Part shown: piece after piece, positions 11,633 through 24,769 of the stretch
How positions within the stretch are numbered: position 1 is the stretch's first letter
How the letters are laid out: each line of letters opens with the position of its first letter
Origin: Trichoplax adhaerens
Lineage: Eukaryota > Placozoa > Uniplacotomia > Trichoplacea > Trichoplacidae
NCBI RefSeq assembly: GCF_000150275.1
Contig: NW_002060955.1
Coordinates: 20,232 to 84,231, forward strand
Length of the DNA: 64,000 bases
Reading direction: 5' to 3'
Program-made: the position numbers and the translations under genes
The notes under the pieces: model-generated
What the model was told of the DNA's origin: nothing
Database searches by the model: none
Seen by the model: the letters and a program-made list of their open reading frames with translations, nothing else

Positions 11633-14600
11633 ATGCACGAACAAGTTGGCGATAAAATTACTTTCGTCCTGTCGGTAAGGAATGTCTCTTATTCGAGATT
11701 CGTCATTTCTCCTCGCAGTTTATACGTACTATGTCGCAGATTAAGTAGTAAATCATTTCAATTAGCCGCAATTGATTCAAATTTCTATTCAGTCGAGTAA
11801 TAATGTCTGATTGCAACTAATATAGAACCTGACTTCAAAATCGACACCTCAAGAAATATACGACGCTGCTCGAATTGCAAGGTGTTTAGGCTATTTCGTA
11901 ATTCTACAGCTAGTAATTAATAAACTATTCGTGGCTAGGAATTATAGCAATTAATCTATTTACAACGACAGGGCCATCATGGCAATAACTTCTATACCAG
12001 ACCCAGTTATGAGGTGCATTATCATTTTGACTGACTGTGTATGTCATGCCAACTTATTAACACTGTCATTTCCTGACTTGAAATAGATCTCAATTGGTAA
12101 TTAAACTAGTTCGCTGTCTTATTCGGTCTGATAGGTATGATTTAATATTTATCGTTATGTTATAGCGAATAGATTCAATATAATTATTGTAACATCAGTG
12201 TTATTAATTATTGTTGAACTATAAATATAAAAATAGCTCGAATCCAGAAGTTCAAGTAGAACTTTGCAGAGCTTTAAATTCATTATTAGAAAAGGACTAT
12301 CGTACCTTTAAAGATGAAGGTTTTTGCAAAATTGAAATTTTTCTTAATATCTTTTACTAAAGATTTAAAAAGCATATAAATTTTGTGCTATAATACTGTC
12401 AGGTGGAGTCACAGAAAGTATTGAATTATTGTCTTCGCCCTATCCTGAGGTAGCATACCATGCTTGTGATTTGTTTACTAAGATCGCACCGTTCGTTTTC
12501 CTCGAAGATGTCACCTTTGCCAATACTCTCTATTCTACTCTCCAAGCCTATCGACATGATGTAATTTGTAATATGTTTAAGCGGTCTAGCATTATGCGTC
12601 CATGTTAACATGCAATCTATAATGCATACTCCGACTAACCATTGATTTTTATTACAATGCAGATGAATTTCATTAAACTGATCAGTAAAATTTTAGCTAT
12701 CATGATTCACGGTATAGGAAGTCCAATACAGCCCCAATATCTTGTTCCTGTAAATCCAATCATTAAAATTTAGAGAATAAATTCATATAGTAGTTCTTCA
12801 ATTGCAACATTAATTCAATAACTCATATTTTATAGCTTTATCCGGTATTTAACGATTTGATTTGGTACAATGATAGAGAGGTGAGGAATTTATAAACTCT
12901 TACTACCTTGGTAACGTACTTGCCTGTCGCTGAATAATAATAATAATAGACTCTTTGATGTAGGTTATCGTAAACGTTTGCAAATCTTTCGTCGATATAT
13001 TCGATGACTCGGAGACGGACACTAACGATTTTTTATCGGTATATTTCTCTGGATAAAATTTTACAAATTTAACTTTTATTTAAATTTCCGTAATAAATAG
13101 TATAATTTAATGACAGAAAGCCGATACTTCTGATTTAACTCAAAATGTCAATTTTAATTTTTGTTTAGCATATTTTAAACTATGGTTGGTTGCCTTATAT
13201 AGTCCCTCTTGTTGCTTCATCTTCAAAAGAGTTATCGGTTAACTAGGATTACATTGTCGATAGTTAATGTAAAATTGAATTTTACAATAAATTATAATAA
13301 AGTTGCTTGTTTTAATGTAAAGGAAACTTCTCTAACTGCTCTCATGAACCTCACTTATACGCCCAGATGGCGTAGAACTACCACCGAAGCTACTAGTAGA
13401 TGCATAAAGGTATACGCCTACCCATAGAACACCTGCACTGAGCCTTACTGCCATTATGTAGCTTTAATAACTAAAGATACTTCGAAGATAGACACACTGA
13501 GACTGATTAATACTTTACGTTTGTAGACTGTTGTAGATTTGAAAGTGCTTGAATATCTTAAGCCACATTTTTGTGGTAACTGCGGAGTAACCTACCTTTG
13601 GGTAAGTATCGAACTTCAATTTAGTTATTCGTTGTTACAAAACAATAAGCAAAAGAGAACTTTATTTGATTGCTGTGCATTTGGATTTAATCGTAGCAAA
13701 ATATTTCTTATTAGGTATCATTATCATTACTGATTAATATATCTCTGAGTGACTTTCGACAAGTAAGATAAACATTTACATCATGATGAATTGGTTCATA
13801 TGTTTAAACTTCATAAATGCTAATCTTCTTGCACTTGGAACTTATTTAGAGTATATTTGATGCAAAATTACTGAAAAGAGTTTTGCAAATCTTAGTACAG
13901 GTAAGATTTTAGTTCGTTAACAATCAACCCACGCGCCATAGCAATTTTTTGAGTTTCGTATCAATATAAATTATCACGTTAGCCAAAGGATCTCGATATT
14001 GAAAGAAGATCTTTTACAATCATCAGCGGCATTATTGATGGCGGTGATGTCAGTCAGGTATATTTACAAACAATGTAATTTTTTTCATCACTTCATGCTG
14101 AGATCTTTAATATTTTAAGTCAACTCAATCATTTGGTACAATAATAAATAATATCAACAATTTATTAGAATGTATACCTAGCCAAAATTGGAGTGGTAAC
14201 AGCATTATGTAATTATATGCGAAAGCAATTACAACTACACGTGGTAAAGTATTAAATTGCAAAATACAATTTACAAAGATAAAACTTTAAAATATTATGG
14301 TGGTAAATCATTTATTTGAACAGACAGCAGATCGATGCTCCTCAGCGATTGTAAAGCATTTCGAGGTATTCTGCAACAGATGAAAAGCTTTTCAATTATA
14401 CTGAATCTAAAAATACAATTATATAGCAATCAATTCTTCTAGAGTGTTAGTTGAAACATGACTTGATGTATTTTATTTTTAAAATCGTTGTTAGCATTTC
14501 AAATTTTTATGATTACATGTCTTCTCTACGGGTATACTGTCCTCGCTGATTGAATTGTAACTGCTATAGCTAAAAATTTTTAGAATAATACTCTTTTTAA

Positions 14601-14729
14601 ATTATGCAATGTCAATATTGGGTCATAATCTGCTTGATATTTTAGTATTCTCTTCAACTAATGCTTATTAGGTCATTAAAGATACACCTATATATTCTAC
14701 ATTGCGACAAGAAATGAAAGAGGATGGTT
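11633..14729 (+). CDS. Putative armadillo/HEAT-type helical-repeat gene, ~10 small exons
   Basis: A phase-consistent chain can be read: 11633-11674, 11719-11791, 11826-11881, 12237-12319, 12403-12560, 12663-12711, 13303-13409, 13527-13601, 13983-14057 and 14672-14729. All have GT/AG borders and no internal stop. The best-supported pair, 12237-12319 and 12403-12560, reads SNPEVQVELCRALNSLLEKD then GGVTESIELLSSPYPEVAYH, two successive units of armadillo/HEAT type. Exon 13303-13409 reads ETSLTALMNLTYTPRWRR, again repeat-like. Such folds are protein-binding scaffolds; the exact family is not recognised. Odd points: introns 1 and 2 of this model are only 44 and 34 nt, the early exons are short, and I could not fix the 5' or 3' end. 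A tiny last exon 15207-15217 ending in TAG fits in phase but is weak. The gene converges on arrestin gene B. It may instead be a decaying gene. Confidence 0.5.
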
Positions 14730-14776
14730 GTAAGTGTCAATCTTGAATAGCATCTAATCTTCGTTATCGTCTTAAT

Positions 14777-17544
14777 TTATACCCTGCTCGTCAATAATAT
14801 AACAGCAGAAACTAGTAATTTGATGTTCTGTTCTTTATCATAACTCATTAAAAGCTTTAGAAAAAATTCGATACATAATAAAGATGAGTTCGAAAGCAAG
14901 TATTCGAGCGCGTTTACAGGGACTCCACGCTGAATTAGCTTCAAATTAAACGTATACATCTGGTACGATATGTAGGCACTTTACTACGTTAAATCCTAAT
15001 GCAAAGATTTGAAAACCGAAGCCGATTAATCCTATGTATGATTGAATTTTGAATATTTAGGCCAAGGTAAACTTGTTTAAGTGCATACGTTTATGATATC
15101 TTGTACAAAGACCAATTTGAACAAATGGCTAGGATTTCATGCCGAAATGTAACATGAATATTTAGTGTTGCAATTAACATTAGATATAATATATTAAAGC
15201 TTACAGGCTACCTGTAGAGCGGCTGTCTCTATAATGTATTAGAAATTATAATCGGGAATTTTAATTGTAAAGTTTTGGAAGATGGAATATTTACAAATAT
15301 CTAGAAGAGATAGATTATATAAAATTAATTGATTATTTTAGTATGAAAATAAAAGCTAGTATTGACGAACATGAAGATATTTGATATAGACTATAAATTA
15401 CCCAGCGATACAAATTCTTGGTGTTGAACAATTGATATTACATTAATTATTTTACCTTCAAATAGTACTCCACTTTCAAAATATCCACCTTTGTATTGGT
15501 TGGGGACACATCGGGTACTGTAATTACATGATCATTCCAGATCGCCCTTCCATTTGGTCGAATGGCTTCTCCAGAGGTAGATAAGCAATATACAACCTTA
15601 TCTCTGTAATAACGACCTTATAGCAAGATATACGAAGTGATTTTTGCGTAAAATGATAGGTGCACTACCCGTATATATATAATTCTAATAATTCGGTCAA
15701 TCCAGTTAGAACAAACCTTCTGCTTCCCGATTGATAGTTTGCACGAATCCGGCCCAAATACCTGATAACGTTAGATTTGTGCCATTTTCCACTTGCGATG
15801 TAATAATTTTAATATCTTGACCTATTCTACATGCTGTTCGATCAATCTGTGCCCTTAGCAGCAAAGGGCCCGACTTACAACAAAAGCAACAGAGTGTTTT
15901 TTCAGTCTCCACCATTTCTGAAGGCGCCTGGACGAAAATTTATTTACGATTACAAACTGAAGAAGTTATCAAAATCACCGTAAGAATTATTAAAGAAAGG
16001 AAATATAGCTATGCTTGCAGTAATCTAAGATTGCTCTCGGATTGCCAAAATAAGTAGTAAAAATCACTTTATGCATATCTTAACAGTGATCGCATAAAGT
16101 CAAGAAGAATCTGTAAACGTACTAAAAATAAAACGGTATCCTATCAAAAACTATGAGATCTTATAATTTCATTCTATTTAAGAATTAAGAGATAAGCTTG
16201 AAAGTAATTACGGTATCCTATCGAAATTATGAGATCTTACAATTTCATTCTATTTAAGAATTAAGAAATATGCCCTTGCATTTATGTATGCAAATTTAAT
16301 AGTACGGTTTGCAATATTTATTAGTATCATAACATGTGAAAGATGAAGCTAGTCACTGCTGCAAGTAATGATTATAAAGTGGTTTCTTTTTCATTTGAGT
16401 GTACATCAGAGTAGAAATAGAATGCCATATTTTAAAGATCGAAAAATGCAGAAACTGGTTATCTAAATCACTCCCAAATATGTACAAAGCAAACTAACTG
16501 ATAATGACAGTCACTTCCGTATAAGACCCGTGATCATAGATTAAAACCTCTGCGATTTTCTCGACTGTTGTTTAAGGCTAATATTTAAAAAATGTTTGCT
16601 TATCGTTTGTTTCAAGATATATCTTCGCGATTTAATAAGCATAATGTTTAGATGAAACTTTATAACTCTTGACATTGCATACTATTAAATTATCTATGAC
16701 AAGAAATATCTTAACTCAATTTAAGACCATCGCTAACTTACCATGAGATGACTAAGACGTGAAGGCATAGTTTCATGATAGAGGAATATTTTCTTAAATT
16801 TAACCTTCCTAGTCATAGATTCATGCGATATTAAATAAGATTTAATCATGTAACGAATGCTATTGCCATATAAACCCTCGAAGGTAGATGGTAGTTGGAT
16901 TTTCGGCAATTGAAAAGCGAAGGTAAAGTTGTATTTTCCAGGAAATAGAACTCCTGGGTTTTCCACTGTTTCAGTATCTAAACCGATGTTCAAGATAAAT
17001 TAATAAATAGTCAGTTAGGCTGGAACAGATAAAGTAAATCAGAATTTTCCACTTCAAATTAAAGAAATAGAAGAGACAAAGTTCGTATTGTGATCAGGAA
17101 TGATCGAAATATTAAAAATAGTATTTCGCTTCTAAAAATTTTTACAGAAAGGTGGTACCTCGTTCAAAGCGATAATTTATATTGAGCAATTCTCATCTAC
17201 TGATTTGCAGACATTAAAATAATGAACAGGCTTAAAATTACTACTATAAATGTTAACTAAGGAAATGACCCAAGTAAAAGATTACCGGTACTTAACATAC
17301 CTTCTGTACTTGCGGTGATCATGGAATCAATAATATTACGCTTACTGTAAGCGTATCTCAAATCGTTTGTAGGTCCATACTGAATTTGAGTCTTCGCTCT
17401 GCCATGAATTCGAACTTGAATACATTGAATTGTTAACGGATTTTTCAATTCTAAATGAATATGTCCAGATACAATATCACGAGCATGATAGATTTCTTGT
17501 AAATCATCGAGAAATATATAATAGGATAGAATTGTTTGAGGCAT
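14777..17544 (-). CDS. Alpha-arrestin (ARRDC-like) gene B, reverse strand, ~339 aa
   Basis: On the - strand, exons 17544-17301, 16977-16742, 15927-15717 and 15601-15456 join with phases 1-0-1-0. Exons 1-2 form the N domain (GRAKTQI, LPSTFEG, NSIRYMIK) and exons 3-4 most of the C domain (LCCFCCKSGP, SPTN, ILKVEYYLK). Exon 4 is 146 nt, against 161 in the paralogs. A plausible last exon is 14959-14777 (CAG acceptor, phase 0). Its LKLIQRGVPV occupies the place of the paralogs' IIVGTIP strand, and it ends after a short hydrophobic tail. Alternatively, exon 4 reads through its donor to a TAA two codons later. Oddities: it is the only inverted member; the conserved YPGQ of exon 1 is replaced by IYHARD; there is no PPxY and no C-terminal signature. 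It may be specialised or losing function. The role is inferred from the family only. Confidence 0.82.
16133..16275. repeat. Direct duplication of ~70 bp in intron 2 of gene B
   Basis: ACGGTATCCTATC begins at 16133 and again at 16210. Both copies continue through TGAGATCTTA, TTTCATTCTATTTAAGAATT. The offset is 77 bp, and the copies differ by a few bases and short indels. Confidence 0.8.
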
Positions 17545-20500
17545 AATAATTGTTTAAAAAAATTTGTAGCACCAAATCAAAATGCGGTTTTGGCCTTTTA
17601 ATGAGCGATGGTCAGTTACACTTATTTTGCTATTCTTGTGCAATCTTGTACAAAGAGTAAGCTAATATCTATGCTTGTAAACAAGTTTACCAGAATCTTT
17701 GCTAAAGTAGAGGCATATAACCTTTCTGTTGCTGTACAGGTTTATTGCTAAATACGTCAGCGTCAAAATTTACACATCTTAAGGTTTAAATTCGATGAGA
17801 AAAAAAGTTTAAAATTAGCAGGATATATAAATTGAGGATGGATCTTTGATTGCACGATATTTGATAATATTACCAATTTATAATTGAAATGGTTATCATT
17901 ATTAGATCTACAGCGAACAGAAGATTCATACGAATGGTAATGATTTAAACATATTGTATACTTAATTTAATTTACTACCATGTACAGTGTGTGTTTATGT
18001 AATTGCTTTGAACAGGCACACTCTATTTCGTATGTTCGCTAAAATATTATATGGCTTGTAAGAGCAATCCAATAGAAAAGGCCTTTCATTATATAAATTA
18101 TACAACTGCTTAAGAGACTGCGTGGAAAACAATATGTTTAATGTTCGCAAGGAATGTTGTTATCAATTTAATTGGATTTAGTGAAAACTGGCGTAGTGAT
18201 ATTAATAACAAAGCATTCGTTTTCGGATTATTACAGTACTCGCATGTGATAAAATAACGTAACTCATATCTTCTTTACATTTCTTAGCATTAGATGGTAG
18301 TTAATTTGTTTACCCCACATAAGACCAGAGACTTTCCGTTTTAAGGCTACTCATTAATTTAATTAATGAAATTGTTTCTGTTGGCTTTTAAGTTTCTGTA
18401 GAGTTATCTTTAACGCATCATCAGTAAGTCTATAACGTAGGATCTGATATATTTTCATACACCATGTTTCCAAAGGCCATTGTGGGTCAAAGTAATCGAA
18501 TGGTGCCTAAGTTACGGATTTACAACGAAAACATTTTAATCTATTTACGGTATGATCTGACGCGTTTAGTTCCATATTTCATCTATCTTAATAATTAATT
18601 AACCGTTAGAGATTGTTAATACCACAAAAAAGTGTAAACGCAACCCTAACAGGCTTTAGGCTAAGACTACTGATTATGATTTTACAAAACATGAAGTAAA
18701 CTTTAGTTGACCTTTGCAGATAGCATTTAGTAAAAGAAGTCGATTAGAGTCCATAGGTTATCGATATTAACCAAGACGAGACCTACTTAGAAGAATAAGC
18801 GACTGATTCAGAATCTCTGCTTTATTTTAATTTTGCTAATTTGTACGTATATGAAACAAGCAACTAAATTTACTAGTATGCTCGATTGCATTCTAAGACT
18901 TGAAACTGAAATCAATGTAAAGTATAACAAAAACCTGATGGTGCGATTTTTATTGTTCTCGTATTACAGAACTACATAATCGTATGTAACAGATATTAGA
19001 AAATTCGAGTTTTTCTAGTATATTTTATCGATTTATAAAGCATAAAGTACAATAATGGCGCGATACGAGGTGTAGTTTGTCGAAATTAGAGAAAATATTT
19101 TTTGATATAGGTTTAATTATATACTTTAGCTGATTACAACTGACGATTATTATAGTTTATCTGCCTTATCATGTATGCAACGATGATTCTACATAGATAT
19201 GAGTATCCGAGGTTAAGCAGCAGGCACAGTAATCTATCAGACAGCAAACTCTGCCGAAAAGATATTGTTCTGAGTTATATAAATCTCCAAATCTCAGATT
19301 AATTTTTTAATTTTCAAAATTTTATACGTAATGAACATCTTAGACTGTGGTATAATATTTCCTTTACGAGTTCGTTAATTAGGATTAAAACTAATCCTAA
19401 TAGTGTTTGAAACAGTATCCGCAGTACTAGAGCTAGAACATTAAGTAGAGCAAAAGTGCTGATTAAAGTATACACACCAGTTCACGTAGGCTGTGGAGTG
19501 AATAATCTAGTTACAAACATTAATGAAATTTTCTTTACAAGTGTATCGCGTAAAATCAAGCCGTAATGAGTCGAGCTGATAATTGCTACTTCTGGACTAT
19601 AAGCCGCTAAGAAGTAACCTTTATACTGCCGTAAATATTAGTTGAAAGCTTTTTCTTACTATAAATAATATTCAAGGTACTATATAAAGATGAAAATTTT
19701 AACTACGGTGCATCTCAGGGGCGAATTTAATCAACTTATTTTTTATTAAATTTTCTATAGCTTATTGTATAATAATAACCATAAAGTATGGAATGGAAAA
19801 TGATGAGAATTTTTTTAAAATTTGGGAAATGGAAACAAGAACATGCTGATTATTCTAGCTACAATATTATTTCTAGATAGCAAACACTGGCTATATGAAT
19901 CAAATCTTACTACAGCTATGTTTTATCTCAAATTTACGCGGCGTCGTTTTCAGAAAAAGGTTACAAAGACGTAGAGGGACTACAAAAGGCAGAGAAGTAC
20001 ACTCTTAAATACAAAATATATCTTTAAGTGTAAGCTCGCGTGTCTTAATTACTATTCGACGTTAGGAAGATCTGTCACCTTTGCCTCGAAAGAAGTTGAA
20101 GATATCGAAAAAGGTCTTAGCTATAGCCGCGATACATCAGATCTTACTATTTACTAGTTTACAGTATTAAGGGATCGACTAGGTAGCATGGCTATTGTAT
20201 GTCGATCCATTCATTTATTCTGTATAAGATGTTAGCGATTAATTGTATTTATAAATATTTATTTCGCAATGTTTTCGATTTCTGTCAAATTGTATGTAGC
20301 ATGACAGATTAACGATTATCAAAACCATCTCGAAACATACCGTAATTGATGGTACTATTTTGTATCAGTGTCTATAACATTAGCTCTAGGGCATATTTTT
20401 GTATAGAAAGTCATTAGAAATATCAAAACATACTATATGATCATAAACTAAATGTCAACAATCGCATCTAACTCCATCACGTGCCTATGATCGATATAAA

Positions 20501-21343
20501 TTGATTCCATGACAGTTGTGGCTCCACCTGTTGTTATGGAAACGTTATATTTGCTTTACATGATTCTATTTTATTAATTTTAGCATAAATTAAGCCATAA
20601 TCAAAGCTGAATGATGTACTGTTCTACATTGACGTTAGCTATTTGTAATAGTGGTAAACTATCAGATGTAAATAAATCGGGCAAAATTTAAGAAAGATAT
20701 TGCATGCTCTATGAGGTTTATAAAAGTAGAAATGTTACACAAAATGACATTAAAAATAAGGAATATGAGTACATTTAGATCATGCGGCACTTGCAACAAA
20801 GACTCATTGCATACATTAACGAATTGAGGTGTCTGTTCACATCTGGTACAAGTTTAAGTAATAGTAGACAATTCATATTCTAAATTTATTCAATTAAACT
20901 ATGGACTACCCAACAATGTGTATACTCATAATAGAATGTAAATTGAAATTACGGTTAATCATTATTCATTAATACAAACATTTACTTTATCTAATGACTA
21001 AATAACTGCATATTTTGTATTGTGATTATCTATTGACAGTTCTATGAATCATTCTATTCCATTTGTTCTTGCGTAACGAAGATTGCAAGGGAATCAATAG
21101 GTGCATAGTAACAAATAACAAAACCTATATGATTACGCTTAGACTCTTTCATGAATATTCCCCATTACATGAAGATAGTATAAAACCTCTATAGATCAAT
21201 TTTTTATCATACATCACAACATAGACAATCTTGAATGAAATTTAATGATGTTAAATGTGGATTTTACCTTCTTTGAAAGCTAAAACTACCTTAAAATAAA
21301 TCATCTGAAGCATGAGTATTGTGATATAGAACTTGAATCCAAC
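17545..21343. other. Intergenic between divergent arrestin genes B and C, nothing recognised
   Basis: These 3.8 kb separate two head-to-head arrestin genes and so must hold both promoters. I found no exon, tandem repeat or arrestin remnant. Stops are dense in all frames. Confidence 0.55.
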
Positions 21344-24300
21344 ATGACGGTGAAAATAAAGAGCTACACGATTAATTTTTCTAAGAATCAAAAAGCCTAT
21401 TTCCCCGGACAAACAATATCTGGTGTTGTAACTATCGTACTGACTGAATCAACTCGAATTAAATCCATAAAAATTGGCATTTTTGGAGAAGCCAAGACTC
21501 GAATTGCTTACAAATCTGGTGATGATACTAAAACCGCTTATCAGAACCAAAAATTTCTGGAACATGTTGTGACTGCTTTTACTAGTGGTAAGTTATTTTT
21601 CGACACTTTTTTTTCAAAAATTTATACTATAACTTTCCTTATAACTATCCTTAAGCTACTTTCAGTTTGCTTCTATTTTGCCATAGTACAACATTTTTCG
21701 ATGGCTTATTAATTTTGTATTGACTATTATTTTCTTAAGTTAAGGTATAGCAGATTATATCTCTGAAATTTTTTATTAATGAGACTGTAATACCAACCTG
21801 ATCTAACTATTTTGTAGATATGAGTATGCTTTAGTGAAAATTTAAAGACACTGAATTAAATCTGTAAATGTACGCTATTCGAAATGGAATTAAGATATTG
21901 TTTCATTTACATTCTTGCTTGATCGTAGAAATGGGTAATCAATTGTAAATCTATCTGTACTAATTTCTCATTAATATTTGATTTTACAATAAGATTAGAA
22001 GTTACAAATTATCTAAATTCTTAATTACTTTATGTATTGACCGTATAGATTAAATTTTGATACGGTTTAGCTTACATAAATTGCCATTTTGTAATGTGTT
22101 GAAATGGCAACATAGTATTAGACCAGAATTATATTTATTCTGATACCATGAAAGCAAGTAATTTCGATTCCATTCAACAGAGACCTTAAACATCTGTCTT
22201 CTGAAATGTTTACTAGATCGTAACGACAAGAATCTTGAGAATCATCTTTTACTTGCTGGACAATATCGTTATCCATTCGCATTTCGGTTACCAACGTCTG
22301 ATATTCTTCCATCAACTTTTGAGTCTATCCAACCGGGCAACTCTATTCGTTATTTAGTCGAATCATGGATAGAGTTACCGCTTAGAGTGCCCCCAATATG
22401 CAAGAAACCATTCACATTTCTTCAAGTAATTGATTGTAATGCACCTAACTTTGTGGTAAGTTATTTCAAAAGTAAAATTATATTTAACAATTGCTATCCA
22501 TAATTACCTAAAATTTTTTCATTCACTAATACCAACAATGATACTACTTAGTCATTATTACCTACTAGTAAGTCATTGTCAGTTTAGATAATGAAGCTCT
22601 AAAATTCTTAATATTAACTATATCAAACTGTTGAGAGTAATTTACACCAGCTTACTAAGATTATAGAAAAGCGATTACTAGTTTATCATGCAATTTATGA
22701 AAGCAATTTTTACATGTTAGCAGTAGTCATATTTATTTATGATGTGAATCATTCTTTCCATAACGTTATAAATTAGGAACCTCCGCTACCGCTAGAGAAT
22801 GAAAAAAGCATATGTTGTTGGTGTTGCCAGTCAGGACCACTTATTATTCGAGCAGCAATCGACAAAAAAGCTTTTGTGCCTGGGGAAAAAGTAACTCTAT
22901 TAACAGCTGAAATTGAAAATTATACAGACAGAAATATGAATGGAATAGCAATTTCCTTACTACAAATGGTTACTCGAAGAGCGAAAGGTATATTATCTAC
23001 AGTATTATTGAATGAAGTAATAGCTAATTAGTTAATTAAAGATTAGTGGAAATACCTGAATATGCGTATTTATTGCATAATAGCGTTGTTGAGATGTATT
23101 TAAATTTTATGCCGAATTAGTAATTAATGCGAATTATTGTTAGGTCATGTTCGCGTGGAACAGAAATCTTACGCTTCCTTAGCACAATCCGAAACTATTA
23201 AACAGGGTTGCAGCTTTACTTGGAATGATAAAAGTATCACTATTCCTTGTCTACCCCCTACAAACTCATTATCAAATATTTTGAAAGTAGAATACTTCAT
23301 AAAGGTTAAATTTGTCGAAATATATCTTTAAATTATTAAACGTAATTTGAATGGTTTAACATCAAATTATCGAACTATTAAAAAAGTGATAGAATATTTC
23401 ATTTCTCAGGAAAAATTTAAGATTAACTTCAAACTTGTTATTATAATACCATATGTATAGGTTGAAGTGATAGTTCCTTTTGGGTTAAATTTAGAAGTTC
23501 GATTTTCAATCGAAATAGGAACAATTCCCAGACGTGAATTGTTAAATAGTGTCGATAAACATGAGCAGCAACCCACAGAAGATGATTCAAAGGAGCAACA
23601 AAATTCTGCGAAGACTGATAATCCAGCATTGGATCTCTCTTTACCCGAAGCACAGAAGATTAGTGTCTTACCTCGACTTAGTGAGTTAAGTCCAGAGACA
23701 AACGAGAGACGTTCAACGATTTCATTCAAACGTCTACCGCCGATAGAATCATCAGTTTCTGCACCGGGCTCAAGAAAATCTTCTATTGGTTAGTAAAAGC
23801 AATATCTTAATTTATACCAAAAAGATTAAAAGAAAATTAGCTACAGCTTTTGTTTAATCATTAAAAATCAATCTATTTCCCTTCTATATGAATTTGGTGT
23901 AATAAAATCCCATCTTCTATCTTTAATTCGAACGCAAACACATTACTTCTCTATACTTTAATGCATTTGTTACTGTGAAATATCAAATCTATAATACGCT
24001 CAAGGGATATTGATAAAAAAAGCATGCGTAATCCAAGCTAAATTTCTATTTATCAAAATCTGTGGATACCTTGCAATAATATAATTTATGTTCTATCTCG
24101 AAAACAATTAAAAGATGAAAAAATCTTTTCAAATTTCACGGTTATATTCTATTCTCTATTTCCTCCCTTTTTGAAATCATTTTAATTCTAGTAGCTATAT
24201 CTATATTATATTGTATGAGAAACCTGTAGTACAATAGAATAGAGAAGGATATGCTTTCAAATCCTAGTCAAAGAGTTTCACTTTTCGAAATTTTGTACCA

Positions 24301-24769
24301 ATAATAAACTGAACTGGTATAGTACAGTAAACTACGAGAGAAATACTAGAGAAGTACCAGTTACTTCATAAGGTAGATATAAAACTGAATAAGAATTTTA
24401 CTTCAAATTCTCAGTATTTGATAGCTTATGCAGAAGCCACAATAATAACTAAAATACGATAAAAAATATTGTTCGCTTTAAATAACCTAAGATGTTGCAT
24501 ATTTTTAATAAAATTTAAGGTATTGTAAAGAAGAAGGATAAAATATAATAATAGAAAATTTTTATCATTATTTATAAATAGATGCTACACATGAACAACA
24601 ACAAGAACTTGCTGATACCGTTACAAACTTAAGTCTTCCTAATAGAAATTGTGTTGAAGGTCATGTTGATTTAAAGACTGAAAGATTTCCCGACTGTGAA
24701 TTAGTTGGTGATTCTTCTTATACTCCGCAGTATCCATATTACAATCCGGTAAAATCACATAAAGTCTAA
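21344..24769 (+). CDS. Alpha-arrestin (ARRDC-like) gene C, 6 exons, ~456 aa
   Basis: Exons 21344-21587, 22217-22455, 22777-22987, 23144-23304, 23461-23788 and 24582-24769 (TAA) join with phases 1-0-1-0-1. Arrestin N domain: YFPGQ at aa 19-23, GEAKTRI, LPSTFE, NSIRYLVESW. Arrestin C domain: ICCWCCQSGP (cysteine-rich strand typical of ARRDC proteins), VPGEK, WNDKSITIPC, PPTN, ILKVEYFIK, then IEIGTIP in exon 5. The linker (about aa 315-395) is charged and serine-rich. The tail from aa 395 has QQQ, CVEGHVD, and YTPQYPYYNP shortly before the end; it has no PPxY (the RLPPIES stretch lacks the tyrosine). Expected to be a membrane-cargo adaptor; ligase recruitment is doubtful. This is one of the most regular copies and a good template for the family. 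Confidence 0.93.

Noticed and set aside
14330-14445. Candidate exon after GACAGCAG in the helical-repeat locus
   Set aside because: It is open in two frames, but neither phase links the exon ending at 14057 with the one starting at 14672, whereas skipping it does.
22118-22315. 65-codon - strand frame
   Set aside because: It is the antisense shadow of exon 2 of arrestin gene C.
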